Positions 25,361 to 33,423 are shown, numbered from the stretch's first letter. The stretch is 36,957 nucleotides of DNA from a bacterium (GCA_030430245.1 JAUIFY010000023.1:1-36957), one strand, 5' to 3'. Notes: generated by a model from the letters alone, not told the origin. Translations and numbers: made by a program.

Positions 25361-26506
25361 ATGACGGAATCCCGCTGGATCGCACCGGAGCCCGCCCGGC
25401 CCGCATCGGCCGGTCGCGAACCCCTCACGTCCGATCAGGTCGCGAGCTGGCGCGAGCGCGGGTTCGCCGTCGTCGACGACGTCTTCCCGGTCGGGGCCGT
25501 CGAGGACGCGCGACGGGACGCTCTCGAGCCCTTTTCCGGCGCGCCGCCGTCCGGGCACACGGACTTCGGAAGTCGCGGCCGCCTGGAGTTCCCCGCCGAA
25601 AGCGACGCGGTGAACGCACTGACCCTTCATCCGCGCCTGCTGGGCGCGGTCGCACAGCTCCTGGCCGTACCGATCGAGCAGATCCGTCTCACGCAGTCGG
25701 ATCTCTGGCCGAAGTGGGGTCGGGAGGCGCCGACCGACCACCCACTCGACAACCGCGACCAGCGCATCCACGTCGACTACCCGAACCACACGCTGCTGCA
25801 CCCGCCCCGGTGGGACGCGCCCGAGGCGGTCGAGCTCATCGTGTATCTGAGCGACGTGGACGAGTGCGGCGGCCCCACCGCGGTCGTGTCCCGCGAAGGT
25901 CGCGACGACCCGGCGTACTCCTGGCCGATCGTCCGCACGCCCGGCGTCGGCGCCCTCCGGTGGGTCAACGATCGCGAGAAGGCCGAGGCGTATCTCCGCG
26001 ACGAGGCGCCGGAGGTCGCGGCGTGGCGCGCAGAGCACCTCTATCCGCGGGAGCGATACGTGCGCTATCGCGTCGGTACGGTGCTGCTCTATCGCCACGA
26101 CACGTGGCATCGGGGGACGCCCATCGAGCCGGGCGCGCTTCGCCTGGTGCAAAACATGACGTTCCGCACGGCTCCGAGCGAATGGATCAGCGTCCTGCAC
26201 ACTGGTTGGGCGTGGTCGATGTACCGGCGCTCGCAGGTGATGGAGCGGCTCGTCGCGACGGCCTCGGTCGAGCAACGTTGCGTGCTCGGCTTCCCGCCGC
26301 CGGGCCATGCCGTGTGGACCGAGGAGATGCTCGAGGCGGTCGAGGCGCGCTACGGACCGCTGGGCTTCGACGTCGGTCCCTACCGAGACGCGAGCGCGGC
26401 CCGGAGCGCGGCTTCGGAGACCGGTCCCTCCCGGAGCACGCGCAGCGGGGGGCCGGGGTCGACGAGCGTCGACGGCGTGCCGTGGCGTGGTCCGTCGTCG
26501 AGGTAG
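25361..26506 (+). CDS. Phytanoyl-CoA dioxygenase (PhyH) family oxygenase
   Basis: Fe(II)/2-oxoglutarate oxygenase. 381 residues from ATG 25361, preceded by GAGAGG. The N-terminal part has LTSDQVASWRERGFAVVDDV, typical of PhyH. The iron ligands are likely His137 and Asp139 in RIHVDYPNH and His250 in DTWHRGTP. GGPTAVVSREG and the YLSDVDECGG strand complete the jelly roll. Substrate unknown. The last 42 residues (after about DVGPYRD) are Ser/Arg/Gly-rich, do not look like the family, and lie opposite the 3' end of tsaC. The gene may have lost its original stop codon, or it may genuinely read through. Divergent partner of the enolase-superfamily gene. Confidence 0.85.
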   Translation: MTESRWIAPEPARPASAGREPLTSDQVASWRERGFAVVDDVFPVGAVEDARRDALEPFSGAPPSGHTDFGSRGRLEFPAESDAVNALTLHPRLLGAVAQLLAVPIEQIRLTQSDLWPKWGREAPTDHPLDNRDQRIHVDYPNHTLLHPPRWDAPEAVELIVYLSDVDECGGPTAVVSREGRDDPAYSWPIVRTPGVGALRWVNDREKAEAYLRDEAPEVAAWRAEHLYPRERYVRYRVGTVLLYRHDTWHRGTPIEPGALRLVQNMTFRTAPSEWISVLHTGWAWSMYRRSQVMERLVATASVEQRCVLGFPPPGHAVWTEEMLEAVEARYGPLGFDVGPYRDASAARSAASETGPSRSTRSGGPGSTSVDGVPWRGPSSR

Positions 26507-26979
26507 ACGGCGACGGCATCGCCGAAGTACGCGCGCGCCTCGTCGGCGGTGTTCGCTGGTTTCCGGTCGGAGGGGTTGGCGCTCGGAGACGCGACGGGGC
26601 GCCCGAGCACCCGAGACAGTCGGCGTGCCACCGCGTCGCCGGACACGCGGCAGCCCGTGCGGCCGTCCCGGACGATCTGCTCGGCGAGGTCGGAGCGCGA
26701 GGGGAGGAGCACGGTGACGGGGCCGGGCCAGAGCGCCGCCATGAGCGCGCGCGCCTCGACGTTCACGTCGGTCGTGATCGCCTCGACCATCTCGGCGCTG
26801 CCCAGGACGACCGCGATCCCCTTCTCGGCCGGACGGTTCTTGGTGGCGCAGAGTCGCGCCAACGCCGCGGCGTTCGTGGCGTCGCACCCGATGCCGTAGA
26901 CGGTCTCGGTCGGAAACACGACGAGCTCGCCGGCGGCGAGTGCCGAGGCGGCGCGCGTGATCTCGGCGTCCGTGACCAC
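26380..26979 (-). CDS. tsaC: Threonylcarbamoyl-AMP synthase (Sua5/YciO/YrdC family)
   Basis: Makes threonylcarbamoyl-AMP from Thr, bicarbonate and ATP for the t6A modification of tRNA. 199 residues from GTG 26979, a single YrdC domain without the Sua5 C-terminal domain. Landmarks are VVFPTETVYGIGCDA, ATKNRPAEKGIAVVL, LWPGPVTVLLPSRSD, RVSGDAVARRL and ASPSANPSD. Last gene of alr-purH-purD-tsaC, 8 bases after the purD stop. Its final 127 bases are antisense to the dioxygenase gene. Confidence 0.92.
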   Translation of the reverse strand: MVTDAEITRAASALAAGELVVFPTETVYGIGCDATNAAALARLCATKNRPAEKGIAVVLGSAEMVEAITTDVNVEARALMAALWPGPVTVLLPSRSDLAEQIVRDGRTGCRVSGDAVARRLSRVLGRPVASPSANPSDRKPANTADEARAYFGDAVAVYLDDGPRHGTPSTLVDPGPPLRVLREGPVSEAALRAALASR

Positions 26980-26987
26980 CGGGCCGG

Positions 26988-28271
26988 TCAGGCGCCGCGC
27001 GCGATCGCGCGGCGGCCGATGTCGCGCCGGAGCTGCATGCCCGGCCAGTCGATCTTCCCCGCCGCTTCGTAGGCGCGCTCGACCGCGTGCTCGATGGTGT
27101 CGCCGAGCGACGTGACGCCGAGGACGCGGCCGCCGCTCGTCACGATCGCACCGTCCTCGCTCCGTGCGGTGCCGGCGTGGAACACGTACGAGTCCGCGAC
27201 GGTCGCGGCCTCGTCGAGCCCACGGATCGTTGCGCCCTTCTCCGGCGTTCCCGGGTAGCCGGGGGCGGCGAGAACGACGCACGCCGCGGGGCGCGGGTCC
27301 CAATCGAGCTCGATCTCGTGGAGACGCTCGTCGACGACGGCGTCGATCACGTCGAGCAGATCGGATCGGAGCCGCATGAGCAGCGGCTGGCACTCGGGGT
27401 CTCCGAAGCGGACGTTGAACTCGAGAACTCCGGCGCGGCCCCGATCGATCATCAGTCCCGCGTACAGCACACCCTTGAAGACGATGCCGCGCTTTCGGAG
27501 AGTCGCGACGACCGGCTCGATCACCGTGGTGGTGACCTCGTCGAACAACTCGCGCGTCACGACCGGAGCGGGCGAGTAGGCGCCCATGCCGCCCGTGTTC
27601 GGGCCGGTGTCGCCTTCGCCGATGCGCTTGTGGTCTTGCGAGGTCGCGAGCGGCAGTACGCTGGTCCCGTCCGTGAGCGCGATGAACGAGGCCTCCTCGC
27701 CGGGGAGCTTCTCCTCCAGCACGACGCGGGCGCCGGCGTCGCCGAACACCCGATCGCGCATGATGGAATCGACGGCCGCCCGCGCGTCGTGCAGTGTCTC
27801 CGCGACCGTCACGCCCTTCCCCGCGGCGAGCCCGTCGGCCTTCACGACGACGGGGGCGCCAACGCGGTCGAGGTAGGCGTGGGCGGCGTCCGCATCGTCG
27901 AACGTGCCGTACGCGGCGGTGCGGACCCCGGCTTCGTCGAGCAGGTCCTTCGTGAAGGCCTTGCTCGCTTCGAGCTGCGCTCCGGCCCGGTTCGGACCGA
28001 ACGCCCGGAGACCGCGGCGTTCCAGCTCATCGACGAGTCCGGCCGTGAGGGGCGCCTCGGGCCCGACCACGGTGAGGTCGATCTTCTCGCGCTCCGCCAG
28101 GTCCGCCAGACCCTTCACGTCGTCGGCGCCGACCGGCAGACACTCCGCGTCCGCGGCGATGCCGGCGTTGCCGGGCGCACAGAGGATGCGCCCCACCCGC
28201 GGCGATGCCCGGAGCTTCCACACGAGCGCGTGCTCGCGCCCACCTCCGCCTACGACGAGAACGTCCGTCAT
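26988..28271 (-). CDS. purD: Phosphoribosylamine-glycine ligase (GAR synthetase)
   Basis: Second step of purine synthesis: joins glycine to phosphoribosylamine with ATP. 427 residues, full length. The N-terminal domain begins VLVVGGGGREHALVWKL, followed by VVGPEAPLTAGLVDEL, FGPNRAGAQLEASKAF and the ATP-grasp domain with VVKADGLAAGKGV, EEKLPGEEASFIAL, GPNTGGMGAYSP, and the metal-binding EFNVRFGDPE. The C-terminal domain contains ACVVLAAPGYPG and VTSGGRVLGV. ATG 28271 lies 2 bases after the purH stop, so the two are surely one operon. Confidence 0.97.
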   Translation of the reverse strand: MTDVLVVGGGGREHALVWKLRASPRVGRILCAPGNAGIAADAECLPVGADDVKGLADLAEREKIDLTVVGPEAPLTAGLVDELERRGLRAFGPNRAGAQLEASKAFTKDLLDEAGVRTAAYGTFDDADAAHAYLDRVGAPVVVKADGLAAGKGVTVAETLHDARAAVDSIMRDRVFGDAGARVVLEEKLPGEEASFIALTDGTSVLPLATSQDHKRIGEGDTGPNTGGMGAYSPAPVVTRELFDEVTTTVIEPVVATLRKRGIVFKGVLYAGLMIDRGRAGVLEFNVRFGDPECQPLLMRLRSDLLDVIDAVVDERLHEIELDWDPRPAACVVLAAPGYPGTPEKGATIRGLDEAATVADSYVFHAGTARSEDGAIVTSGGRVLGVTSLGDTIEHAVERAYEAAGKIDWPGMQLRRDIGRRAIARGA

Positions 28272-28273
28272 GG

Positions 28274-29833
28274 TCAGTGTCGGAAGTGGCGAGCGCCGGT
28301 CAGGACCATCGCGGCGCCCCGGGCGTCGGCCGCCGCCACGGCGTCGTCGTCCTTCACGCTGCCCCCGGGTTGAACGATCGCGGTCGCGCCCGCGTCGAGT
28401 GCCAGCTGGACGCCGTCGGGAAACGGAAAGAACGCGTCGCTCGCGAGCACGCTGCCTCGCAGGTTCAGGTCTCGACGCCGCGCCTTCTCGATCGCGATCC
28501 GGACCGCATCGACCCGGGACGTCTGCCCCCCGCCGACGCCGAGGGTCCGGTCGGGTCCGGCGAGGACGACGGCGTTCGATTTCACGTGCTTCACGACGCG
28601 CCAGCCGAAGGCCATGGCCGCGAGCTCGTCGCCGGAAGGGGGGCGCGCGGACGCGACCTTCGAGGCCGCGAGGTCCTCGAGGGCCGTATCCCGGTCCTGG
28701 ACGAGGAAGCCGCCCGCGACTCCCCGGATGTCCAGCTCCTCGCTCGGCATCCGGTCGCGGTGCCAGCGCATGAGGCGGCGGTTCTTCTTCTTTCGGAGGA
28801 GGGCGAGGGCGTCCTCGCTGAAGTCCGGTGCGATCAGGACTTCGCTGAAGATCTCGTCGACCGTCTCGGCGAGCGGCAGGTCCCACGTGCGATTCGAGAC
28901 GATGATGCCACCGAACGGGGACTCCGGGTCCGTCTCGAACGCTTTCTGGTAGGCATCGCGCGGCGAGTCGCCCGCACCGACGCCGCAGGGCGTGTTGTGC
29001 TTGAGAATCGCGACGACGGCGCGGGGATCGTCCGCGAACTCCATCATCAGGCGAAGGGCGGAGTCGATGTCGACGATGTTGTTGAACGAGAGCTCCTTGC
29101 CGTGGAGCTGCTCCAGGATTTCGGAGAAGTCGCCGAAGAGCGCGGCCTTCTGGTGGGGGTTCTCGCCGTAGCGGAGGTGCGCCTCGCGGGTGAGCTGGAG
29201 GTGCATGGTCTCTCCGAACGGCGCGTCCTCGCTCTTCTCTCGCGCGCCGAGATAGTCGGCGATCATGCCGTCGTACGCGGCCGTCGCCCGGAAGACCTGC
29301 TTGGCGAGTCGCGTGCGGGTCTCGAGGGTCGTCGCCCCGCCGTTCGCGAGCATCTCGTCGAGGACCACGGCGTAGTCGGCGGGGTCGGTGAGGACGGTCA
29401 CCGCGGCGTGGTTCTTGGCGGCGGAGCGGACCATCGACGGCCCGCCGATGTCGATGTTCTCGATCGCCTCCTCGAACGTGCACCCGCGCGACGTGACCTC
29501 CTCGAACGGGTAGAGGTTCACGCAGACGAGATCGATGGGCGGGATGCCGTGCTCCTCCATCGCGGCGACGTGCTCGGCCAGATCGCGTCGGCCGAGAAGT
29601 CCGCCGTGGATCTTCGGGTGAAGCGTCTTCACGCGTCCGTCGAGCATCTCGGGGAAGCCCGTGTGCTCGGCGACCTCCTTGACCTCGAGTCCGGCGTCGC
29701 GCAGCATCTTGGCCGTCCCTCCCGTCGAGAGGAGCTCCACGCCGTGCTGGGCGAGTCCCTTGCCGAGCTCGACGACGCCGGCCTTGTCGCTGACCGAGAG
29801 GAGAGCCCGGCGGATCGGTGTGTTGTCGCTCAT
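28274..29833 (-). CDS. purH: Bifunctional AICAR formyltransferase/IMP cyclohydrolase
   Basis: Last two steps of IMP synthesis. 519 residues. The N-terminal MGS-like cyclohydrolase domain (to about 195) has ALLSVSDKAGVVELG, LLSTGGTAK, GFPEMLDGRVKTLHPKIHGG, and NIDIGGPSMVRSAAKNH. The C-terminal transformylase has LRYGENPHQKAALFG, KHNTPCGVG, SNAVVLAG, QTSRVDAV, ASDAFFPFPDGV and IVQPGGSVKD. Start ATG 29833, with AAGGAAGGA upstream. It overlaps the alr stop by 4 bases (ATGA). Confidence 0.97.
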   Translation of the reverse strand: MSDNTPIRRALLSVSDKAGVVELGKGLAQHGVELLSTGGTAKMLRDAGLEVKEVAEHTGFPEMLDGRVKTLHPKIHGGLLGRRDLAEHVAAMEEHGIPPIDLVCVNLYPFEEVTSRGCTFEEAIENIDIGGPSMVRSAAKNHAAVTVLTDPADYAVVLDEMLANGGATTLETRTRLAKQVFRATAAYDGMIADYLGAREKSEDAPFGETMHLQLTREAHLRYGENPHQKAALFGDFSEILEQLHGKELSFNNIVDIDSALRLMMEFADDPRAVVAILKHNTPCGVGAGDSPRDAYQKAFETDPESPFGGIIVSNRTWDLPLAETVDEIFSEVLIAPDFSEDALALLRKKKNRRLMRWHRDRMPSEELDIRGVAGGFLVQDRDTALEDLAASKVASARPPSGDELAAMAFGWRVVKHVKSNAVVLAGPDRTLGVGGGQTSRVDAVRIAIEKARRRDLNLRGSVLASDAFFPFPDGVQLALDAGATAIVQPGGSVKDDDAVAAADARGAAMVLTGARHFRH

Positions 29834-30945
29834 GCGTTCCTTCCTTCGTATTGACGTGGAATGTCGCGCGAGACGCGCGTCAGAAGCTCGTAGCTGATCG
29901 TGCCGGCCTTCGTCGCGAGGTCGCCGGCGTCGATCCCGGAGGTGCCTCCCCAGAGGGTGACCTCGTCGCCGATGCGCGGGTCGGGGACGTCGGTCACGTC
30001 GATCGTCGTGTGATCCATCGAGATCGCCCCGACGACGGGGGCGCGATGGCCGCGTACGGAGACCTCGGCCCGGTTGGAGAGAGCGCGGGGGTACCCCTGG
30101 CCGTAGCCGATCGCCAGCACGGCCAGTCGGCTCGGGCGTCGGGTCTCGAACGTCCAGCCGTAGCCGACGCCGGCGCCCGACGGCGCGTCTTTCACGTGCA
30201 AGATTTTGGTCTTGAACTCCATCACGGGCCTGAGGTCGAGGGCGCTCCCGGGGCTGCGGCCATCCGTCTGCGGATGGCACCCGTATAGCAAGAGGCCCGG
30301 GCGGACCATGTCGAGATGGGTTCGGGCATCCGCCAGCATCCCGGCGCTGTTCGCCAGATGTCGGATGCCCGGCCGAACGCCGGCGGCCTCGATCGTGCGA
30401 AGGATGGCCCGGAAGTCCTCGAGCTGCGCCTCGACGCTCGCATGCCGGGGCTCGTCCGCGCAGGCGAGATGGGAGAGCGTTCCCTCGACCGAGATCGCGC
30501 CCGTGAGGGCGGCTTCGGCGAGGTCGGTCGCGTCGTCCGCGCCCAGCCGCCGCATTCCGGTGTCGAACTTCAAGTGGACCCCGAGTCGCTGCCCGGTGGG
30601 AGCTTCGGCGGCGAGCGCGCGCAGCTGAGCCGCGTCCCACACGACCGGGAAGAGATCGAGGCGGACCGCCTCGGTCACGAGGGACGGCTCGATGCCGCTC
30701 AGGATCAGGATCGGTAGATCGACCCCGGTATCGCGCAGCTCCCGTGCTTCGTCGAACGACGTCACGGCAAGCGCGTGTGCTCCCGCGCGGGCGAGTGTGC
30801 GTCCGATCGGCACCGCTCCGTGTCCGTAGGCCTGCGCCTTCACGACGCAGCAAATCCGGACCTCCGGCCCGACGAGGCGTCGGACCTCGCCGAAATTGTG
30901 CGTGAGCGCGTCCAGGTCGATCGAGCAGACGGCGCGCGGGATCAT
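29830..30945 (-). CDS. alr: Alanine racemase
   Basis: PLP enzyme making D-alanine for peptidoglycan. 371 residues from ATG 30945. The PLP Lys36 is in CVVKAQAYGHGA (most members have KADAYGHG or KANAYGHG), FDTGMRRLG, NSAG, RPGLLLYG, the second catalytic base Tyr262 in GVGYGWTF, and SMDHTTIDVT. The C-terminal domain is complete. First gene of the minus-strand operon with purH, purD and tsaC. This is an unusual pairing of cell-wall and purine genes. Its promoter is listed separately. Confidence 0.95.
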   Translation of the reverse strand: MIPRAVCSIDLDALTHNFGEVRRLVGPEVRICCVVKAQAYGHGAVPIGRTLARAGAHALAVTSFDEARELRDTGVDLPILILSGIEPSLVTEAVRLDLFPVVWDAAQLRALAAEAPTGQRLGVHLKFDTGMRRLGADDATDLAEAALTGAISVEGTLSHLACADEPRHASVEAQLEDFRAILRTIEAAGVRPGIRHLANSAGMLADARTHLDMVRPGLLLYGCHPQTDGRSPGSALDLRPVMEFKTKILHVKDAPSGAGVGYGWTFETRRPSRLAVLAIGYGQGYPRALSNRAEVSVRGHRAPVVGAISMDHTTIDVTDVPDPRIGDEVTLWGGTSGIDAGDLATKAGTISYELLTRVSRDIPRQYEGRNA

Positions 30946-30950
30946 GAACG

Positions 30951-30980
30951 CGGCTACCAGAGGCGAAGCCAGGTTGTAAA
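30951..30980 (-). promoter_or_regulatory. Promoter of alr-purH-purD-tsaC
   Basis: On the minus strand TTTACA at 30980-30975 (5 of 6 to TTGACA), an 18-base spacer and TAGCCG at 30956-30951, then 5 bases to the ATG. The gap holds no ribosome site between the box and the start, so the message would be leaderless. Confidence 0.4.
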
Positions 30981-30997
30981 GGCAGAGGTCCGCCACT

Positions 30998-31210
30998 ATG
31001 TCCTGGTTGGTGGAGATTCGACTGAACGGGGAGGAGCGCGCCGTCGGGGACGGCACGTCGCTCACCGATCTTCTCGAAGAGCTCGGCCTCGGCGGCCGGC
31101 GCGTCGCGGTGGAGTTGAATCGCGACATCGTTCCACGAGAGAGCTATCCGACGACGACCCTGTCCGCCGGCGACGTCGTCGAGGTCGTGCAGTTCGTCGG
31201 CGGTGGATGA
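30998..31210 (+). CDS. thiS: Sulfur carrier protein ThiS
   Basis: Ubiquitin-fold carrier that donates sulfur as a C-terminal thiocarboxylate in thiazole synthesis. 70 residues ending QFVGGG, with the Gly-Gly tail needed for activation. The start [12 protein letters not shown] and [11 protein letters not shown] are typical. AGAGG lies upstream of the ATG. First gene of thiS-thiG-thiE; no TPP riboswitch is visible in the 52-base gap before it. Confidence 0.95.
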   Translation: MSWLVEIRLNGEERAVGDGTSLTDLLEELGLGGRRVAVELNRDIVPRESYPTTTLSAGDVVEVVQFVGGG

Positions 31211-31222
31211 CGAGTGACCCCC

Positions 31223-31996
31223 ATGGATGATCCGTTCGTTCTCGGAGGCAAGACCTACCGCTCTCGCCTCATCGTCGGAACCGGCAAGTACAAGGACTTC
31301 GAGGAGACGCGCCGTGCCATCGACGCGAGCGGGGCCGAGATGGTCACCGTCGCGGTGCGGCGGGTGAACATCACCGACCCGGGAAAGGAGAACCTCCTCG
31401 ACCACGTCCCCCCGGGCCAGTTCACGATCCTGCCGAACACCGCCGGCTGCTACACGGCGGACGAGGCCATTCGAACGGCGCGCCTCGCGCGCGAGGCCGG
31501 CGTGGGCAACCTGGTCAAGATCGAGGTCATCGGAGACGAGAAGACGCTCTTCCCCGACGTTCCCGCCACGATCGAGGCCGCGAAGATCCTCGTCGACGAG
31601 GGGTTCGTCGTGCTGCCGTACATCACCGACGATCCGATCACGTGCAAGAAGCTGGAAGACGTGGGGTGTGCCGCCGTGATGCCGCTGGCGGCGCCGATCG
31701 GCTCCGGCCTCGGCATTCGCAACCCGTACAATCTCAAGATCATCCTCGAGCAGAGCTCGGTCCCCGTGATCGTGGACGCCGGCGTCGGCTGTGCGTCGGA
31801 TGCAGCGCGCGCGCTCGAGCTCGGGTGCGACGCCGTTCTCATGAACACCGCCATCGCCGGTGCGGACGATCCCGTGAAGATGGCGGAAGCGATGAAGCTC
31901 GGCGTGGAGGCGGGACGCCTCTCGTACCGCGCGGGACGCATTCCGAAGAAGCTGTATGCGACCGCGTCGAGCCCGATCGAAGGGATGCTCGACTGA
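31223..31996 (+). CDS. thiG: Thiazole synthase ThiG
   Basis: Forms the thiazole ring from deoxyxylulose 5-phosphate, ThiS thiocarboxylate and dehydroglycine. 257 residues from ATG 31223; GTG 31214 in the same frame is the alternative and adds 3 residues. [34 protein letters not shown], the Schiff-base Lys99 in [41 protein letters not shown] and [11 protein letters not shown] are all present. Starts 12 bases after thiS and overlaps thiE. Confidence 0.96.
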   Translation: MDDPFVLGGKTYRSRLIVGTGKYKDFEETRRAIDASGAEMVTVAVRRVNITDPGKENLLDHVPPGQFTILPNTAGCYTADEAIRTARLAREAGVGNLVKIEVIGDEKTLFPDVPATIEAAKILVDEGFVVLPYITDDPITCKKLEDVGCAAVMPLAAPIGSGLGIRNPYNLKIILEQSSVPVIVDAGVGCASDAARALELGCDAVLMNTAIAGADDPVKMAEAMKLGVEAGRLSYRAGRIPKKLYATASSPIEGMLD

Positions 31997-32646
31997 ACCG
32001 TCTGCCGTTCGATCCTCCGCTGCTCCTCGTGACCGATGGGCAGCGCTTCCCGGAGGCGCCGGCGGGAGAGGTGTTCTCGCGCGAGGAATGGCGGGTGCTC
32101 GAAGCGGCCGTCGAGGGTGGGGTCGGAGCGATCCAGGTTCGCGAGAAGGAGCTCGACGGGGGAGCGCTCTACGCCCGCGTGTCCGTGCTCGTCTCCGTCT
32201 GTCGACCGAAGGGCGTCCGGGTCCTGGTGAACGACCGCGCCGACGTCGCCCACGCGGCCGGCGCCGACGGGGTGCACCTGCCGGGCGCTGGTCTCTCCGT
32301 CGACGACGCGAGGGCCGTCGTCGGTCGCGAGGCGCGGGTCGGTCGTTCGATTCACGACCGCGTGGAGCTCGCCGCGTGCCGTGGTGCCGACTACGCGATC
32401 TTCGGACCGATCTTCGACACCCCGAGCAAGCAGCGCTATGGCGCACCACAAGGTCTGGAAAGACTCGCAGACGTTTCGCGCACTTCCGACGTTCCCATCG
32501 TCGGGATCGGTGGCATCACGGTCGACCGCGCTCGAGACGTTCTGGCGAGCGGGGCGGCGGGTGTTGCGGTGATGGGAGCGATCCTGTCCGCGGACCATCC
32601 GCACGAGGTCGTGCGCGCGTTTCGCGAAGCGCTCGTGCGGGCATGA
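31993..32646 (+). CDS. thiE: Thiamine-phosphate synthase ThiE, apparent CTG start
   Basis: Joins the thiazole and pyrimidine phosphates to give thiamine phosphate. 217 residues if read from CTG 31993, which overlaps the thiG TGA as CTGA, the same arrangement as the GTGA and ATGA overlaps elsewhere here. AGGGAT lies about 8 bases upstream. The only other in-frame start, GTG 32029, would cut the first beta strand LLLVTDG. Landmarks are [45 protein letters not shown] and PIVGIGGI. Gap to dksA 42 bases. Confidence 0.92.
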   Translation: MNRLPFDPPLLLVTDGQRFPEAPAGEVFSREEWRVLEAAVEGGVGAIQVREKELDGGALYARVSVLVSVCRPKGVRVLVNDRADVAHAAGADGVHLPGAGLSVDDARAVVGREARVGRSIHDRVELAACRGADYAIFGPIFDTPSKQRYGAPQGLERLADVSRTSDVPIVGIGGITVDRARDVLASGAAGVAVMGAILSADHPHEVVRAFREALVRA

Positions 32647-32674
32647 CCTCCTTTTCTTCGTGAAGCGCGGCTGA

Positions 32675-32680
32675 TAGCGT
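32675..32680 (+). promoter_or_regulatory. -10-like box TAGCGT before dksA
   Basis: TAGCGT, 8 bases before GTG 32689, with no clear ribosome site. Same pattern as at lexA and alr. Weak alone. Confidence 0.25.
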
Positions 32681-32688
32681 CGTGGGTC

Positions 32689-33090
32689 GTGCTGCAGGGC
32701 AATCCAACTCCGATCGCGGAAGCGCTCACCGCCGACGAGCTCGTCGCCTTTCGTGAGCTGCTCGAGCGCCGCCGGGTCGAGCTCCTCGGCGAGGCCGGGC
32801 GTACGGCGCACGACATGGGCGACAGCGAGGCCGAAGGCTTCCCCGACCCGACCGATCGGGGCGTCATGGAGAGCGAGCGCAACCTCGAGCTGCGCATTCG
32901 CGACCGTGAGCGGAAGCTGATCAGCAAGATCGAGGAGGCGCTCGAGCGCATCGAGGACGGCTCCTTCGGCTTGTGCGAGGAGTGTGAGGAGCCGATCGGC
33001 GCGAAGCGGCTCCGGGTGCGGCCCGTCACGACGCTCTGCATCCGTTGCAAGGAGGAGCAGGAGCAGGCCGAGAAGGCCTCCGGCCGCTGA
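32689..33090 (+). CDS. dksA: DksA/TraR-family RNA polymerase regulator
   Basis: Binds in the RNA polymerase secondary channel and, with ppGpp, adjusts initiation. 133 residues from GTG 32689. Coiled-coil hairpin (about 15-90) with tip motif Asp53-Pro-Thr-Asp56-Arg-Gly58, then ELRIRDRERKLISKIEEAL, and a zinc finger with Cys96, Cys99, Cys117 and Cys120. The tip normally reads DxxDxA; here the Ala is Gly. The Glu-rich end (EEQEQAEKASGR) is typical. Followed by a strong hairpin and a tRNA gene. Confidence 0.93.
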   Translation: MLQGNPTPIAEALTADELVAFRELLERRRVELLGEAGRTAHDMGDSEAEGFPDPTDRGVMESERNLELRIRDRERKLISKIEEALERIEDGSFGLCEECEEPIGAKRLRVRPVTTLCIRCKEEQEQAEKASGR

Positions 33091-33114
33091 GCCGGGCAGG
33101 GCTCCCCGCCCGGC
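33091..33114 (+). terminator. Hairpin directly after dksA
   Basis: GCCGGGC (33091-33097) pairs with GCCCGGC (33108-33114); after an A-C mismatch, GG pairs with CC across a GCTC loop. No T run follows. A second hairpin (GGCC and GCTT arms, 33112-33132) shares its bases, so the two cannot form together. Confidence 0.4.
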
Positions 33115-33182
33115 CGGCTTCTTGAAGCGGCCAGGGCCCGTTGATACATCTCAGAATCCGGCGCGGTCCGGTTTCCACCCCT

Positions 33183-33255
33183 GGGGCAGTAGCTCAGTTG
33201 GGAGAGCACCACGTTCGCAACGTGGGGGTCGAGGGTTCAAGTCCCTTCTGCTCCA
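33183..33255 (+). tRNA. tRNA-Ala (anticodon CGC)
   Basis: A 73-base cloverleaf: 7-bp acceptor GGGGCAG/CTGCTCC, D-arm GCTC-AGTTGGGA-GAGC, anticodon stem CCACG/CGTGG with loop TTCGCAA (anticodon CGC, reading GCG), variable GGGTC and T-arm GAGGG-TTCAAGT-CCCTT. The G3-T70 pair, the identity element of alanine tRNA, is present. The discriminator is A and CCA is not encoded. Confidence 0.95.
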
Positions 33256-33266
33256 CTCCATCCCGG

Positions 33267-33289
33267 TCGCCCCGTCTTCGACGGGGCGA
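33267..33289 (+). terminator. Hairpin after tRNA-Ala
   Basis: A perfect 10-bp stem (TCGCCCCGTC and its complement) with a TTC loop, 11 bases after the tRNA. No T run follows. It is the strongest hairpin in the window and a likely terminator or processing stop. Confidence 0.5.
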
Positions 33290-33423
33290 AGGGGAGGCCT
33301 GCCAGACGGAAGCGGGCGGTCCGGGTGCGGATTTGCCCGCGCTCGCGGTGCGTGGGCAGCCCCTGCGGACCGATCCGCCGTTTCTGCTTGTCTCGCGACG
33401 GCGCGGTTCGCCATCGTGGGGGG

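Noticed and set aside
30275..30290. Sigma-54-like TGGCAC-N5-TAGCA on the plus strand
   Set aside because: One mismatch in the -12 element, inside alr on its antisense strand, with no gene to drive; chance match.
30946..30997. Possible TPP riboswitch before thiS
   Set aside because: The gap is only 52 bases, has no CTGAGA core and is shared with the alr promoter.
31214..31222. GTG at 31214 as the thiG start
   Set aside because: Possible, but ATG 31223 gives the N-terminus typical of ThiG (MDDPF) and the usual length; the difference is 3 residues.
29834..32449. Upstream in-frame extension of purH to a 1391-codon frame
   Set aside because: The extension is antisense to thi genes and overlaps alr; purH starts cleanly at ATG 29833 with a ribosome site.
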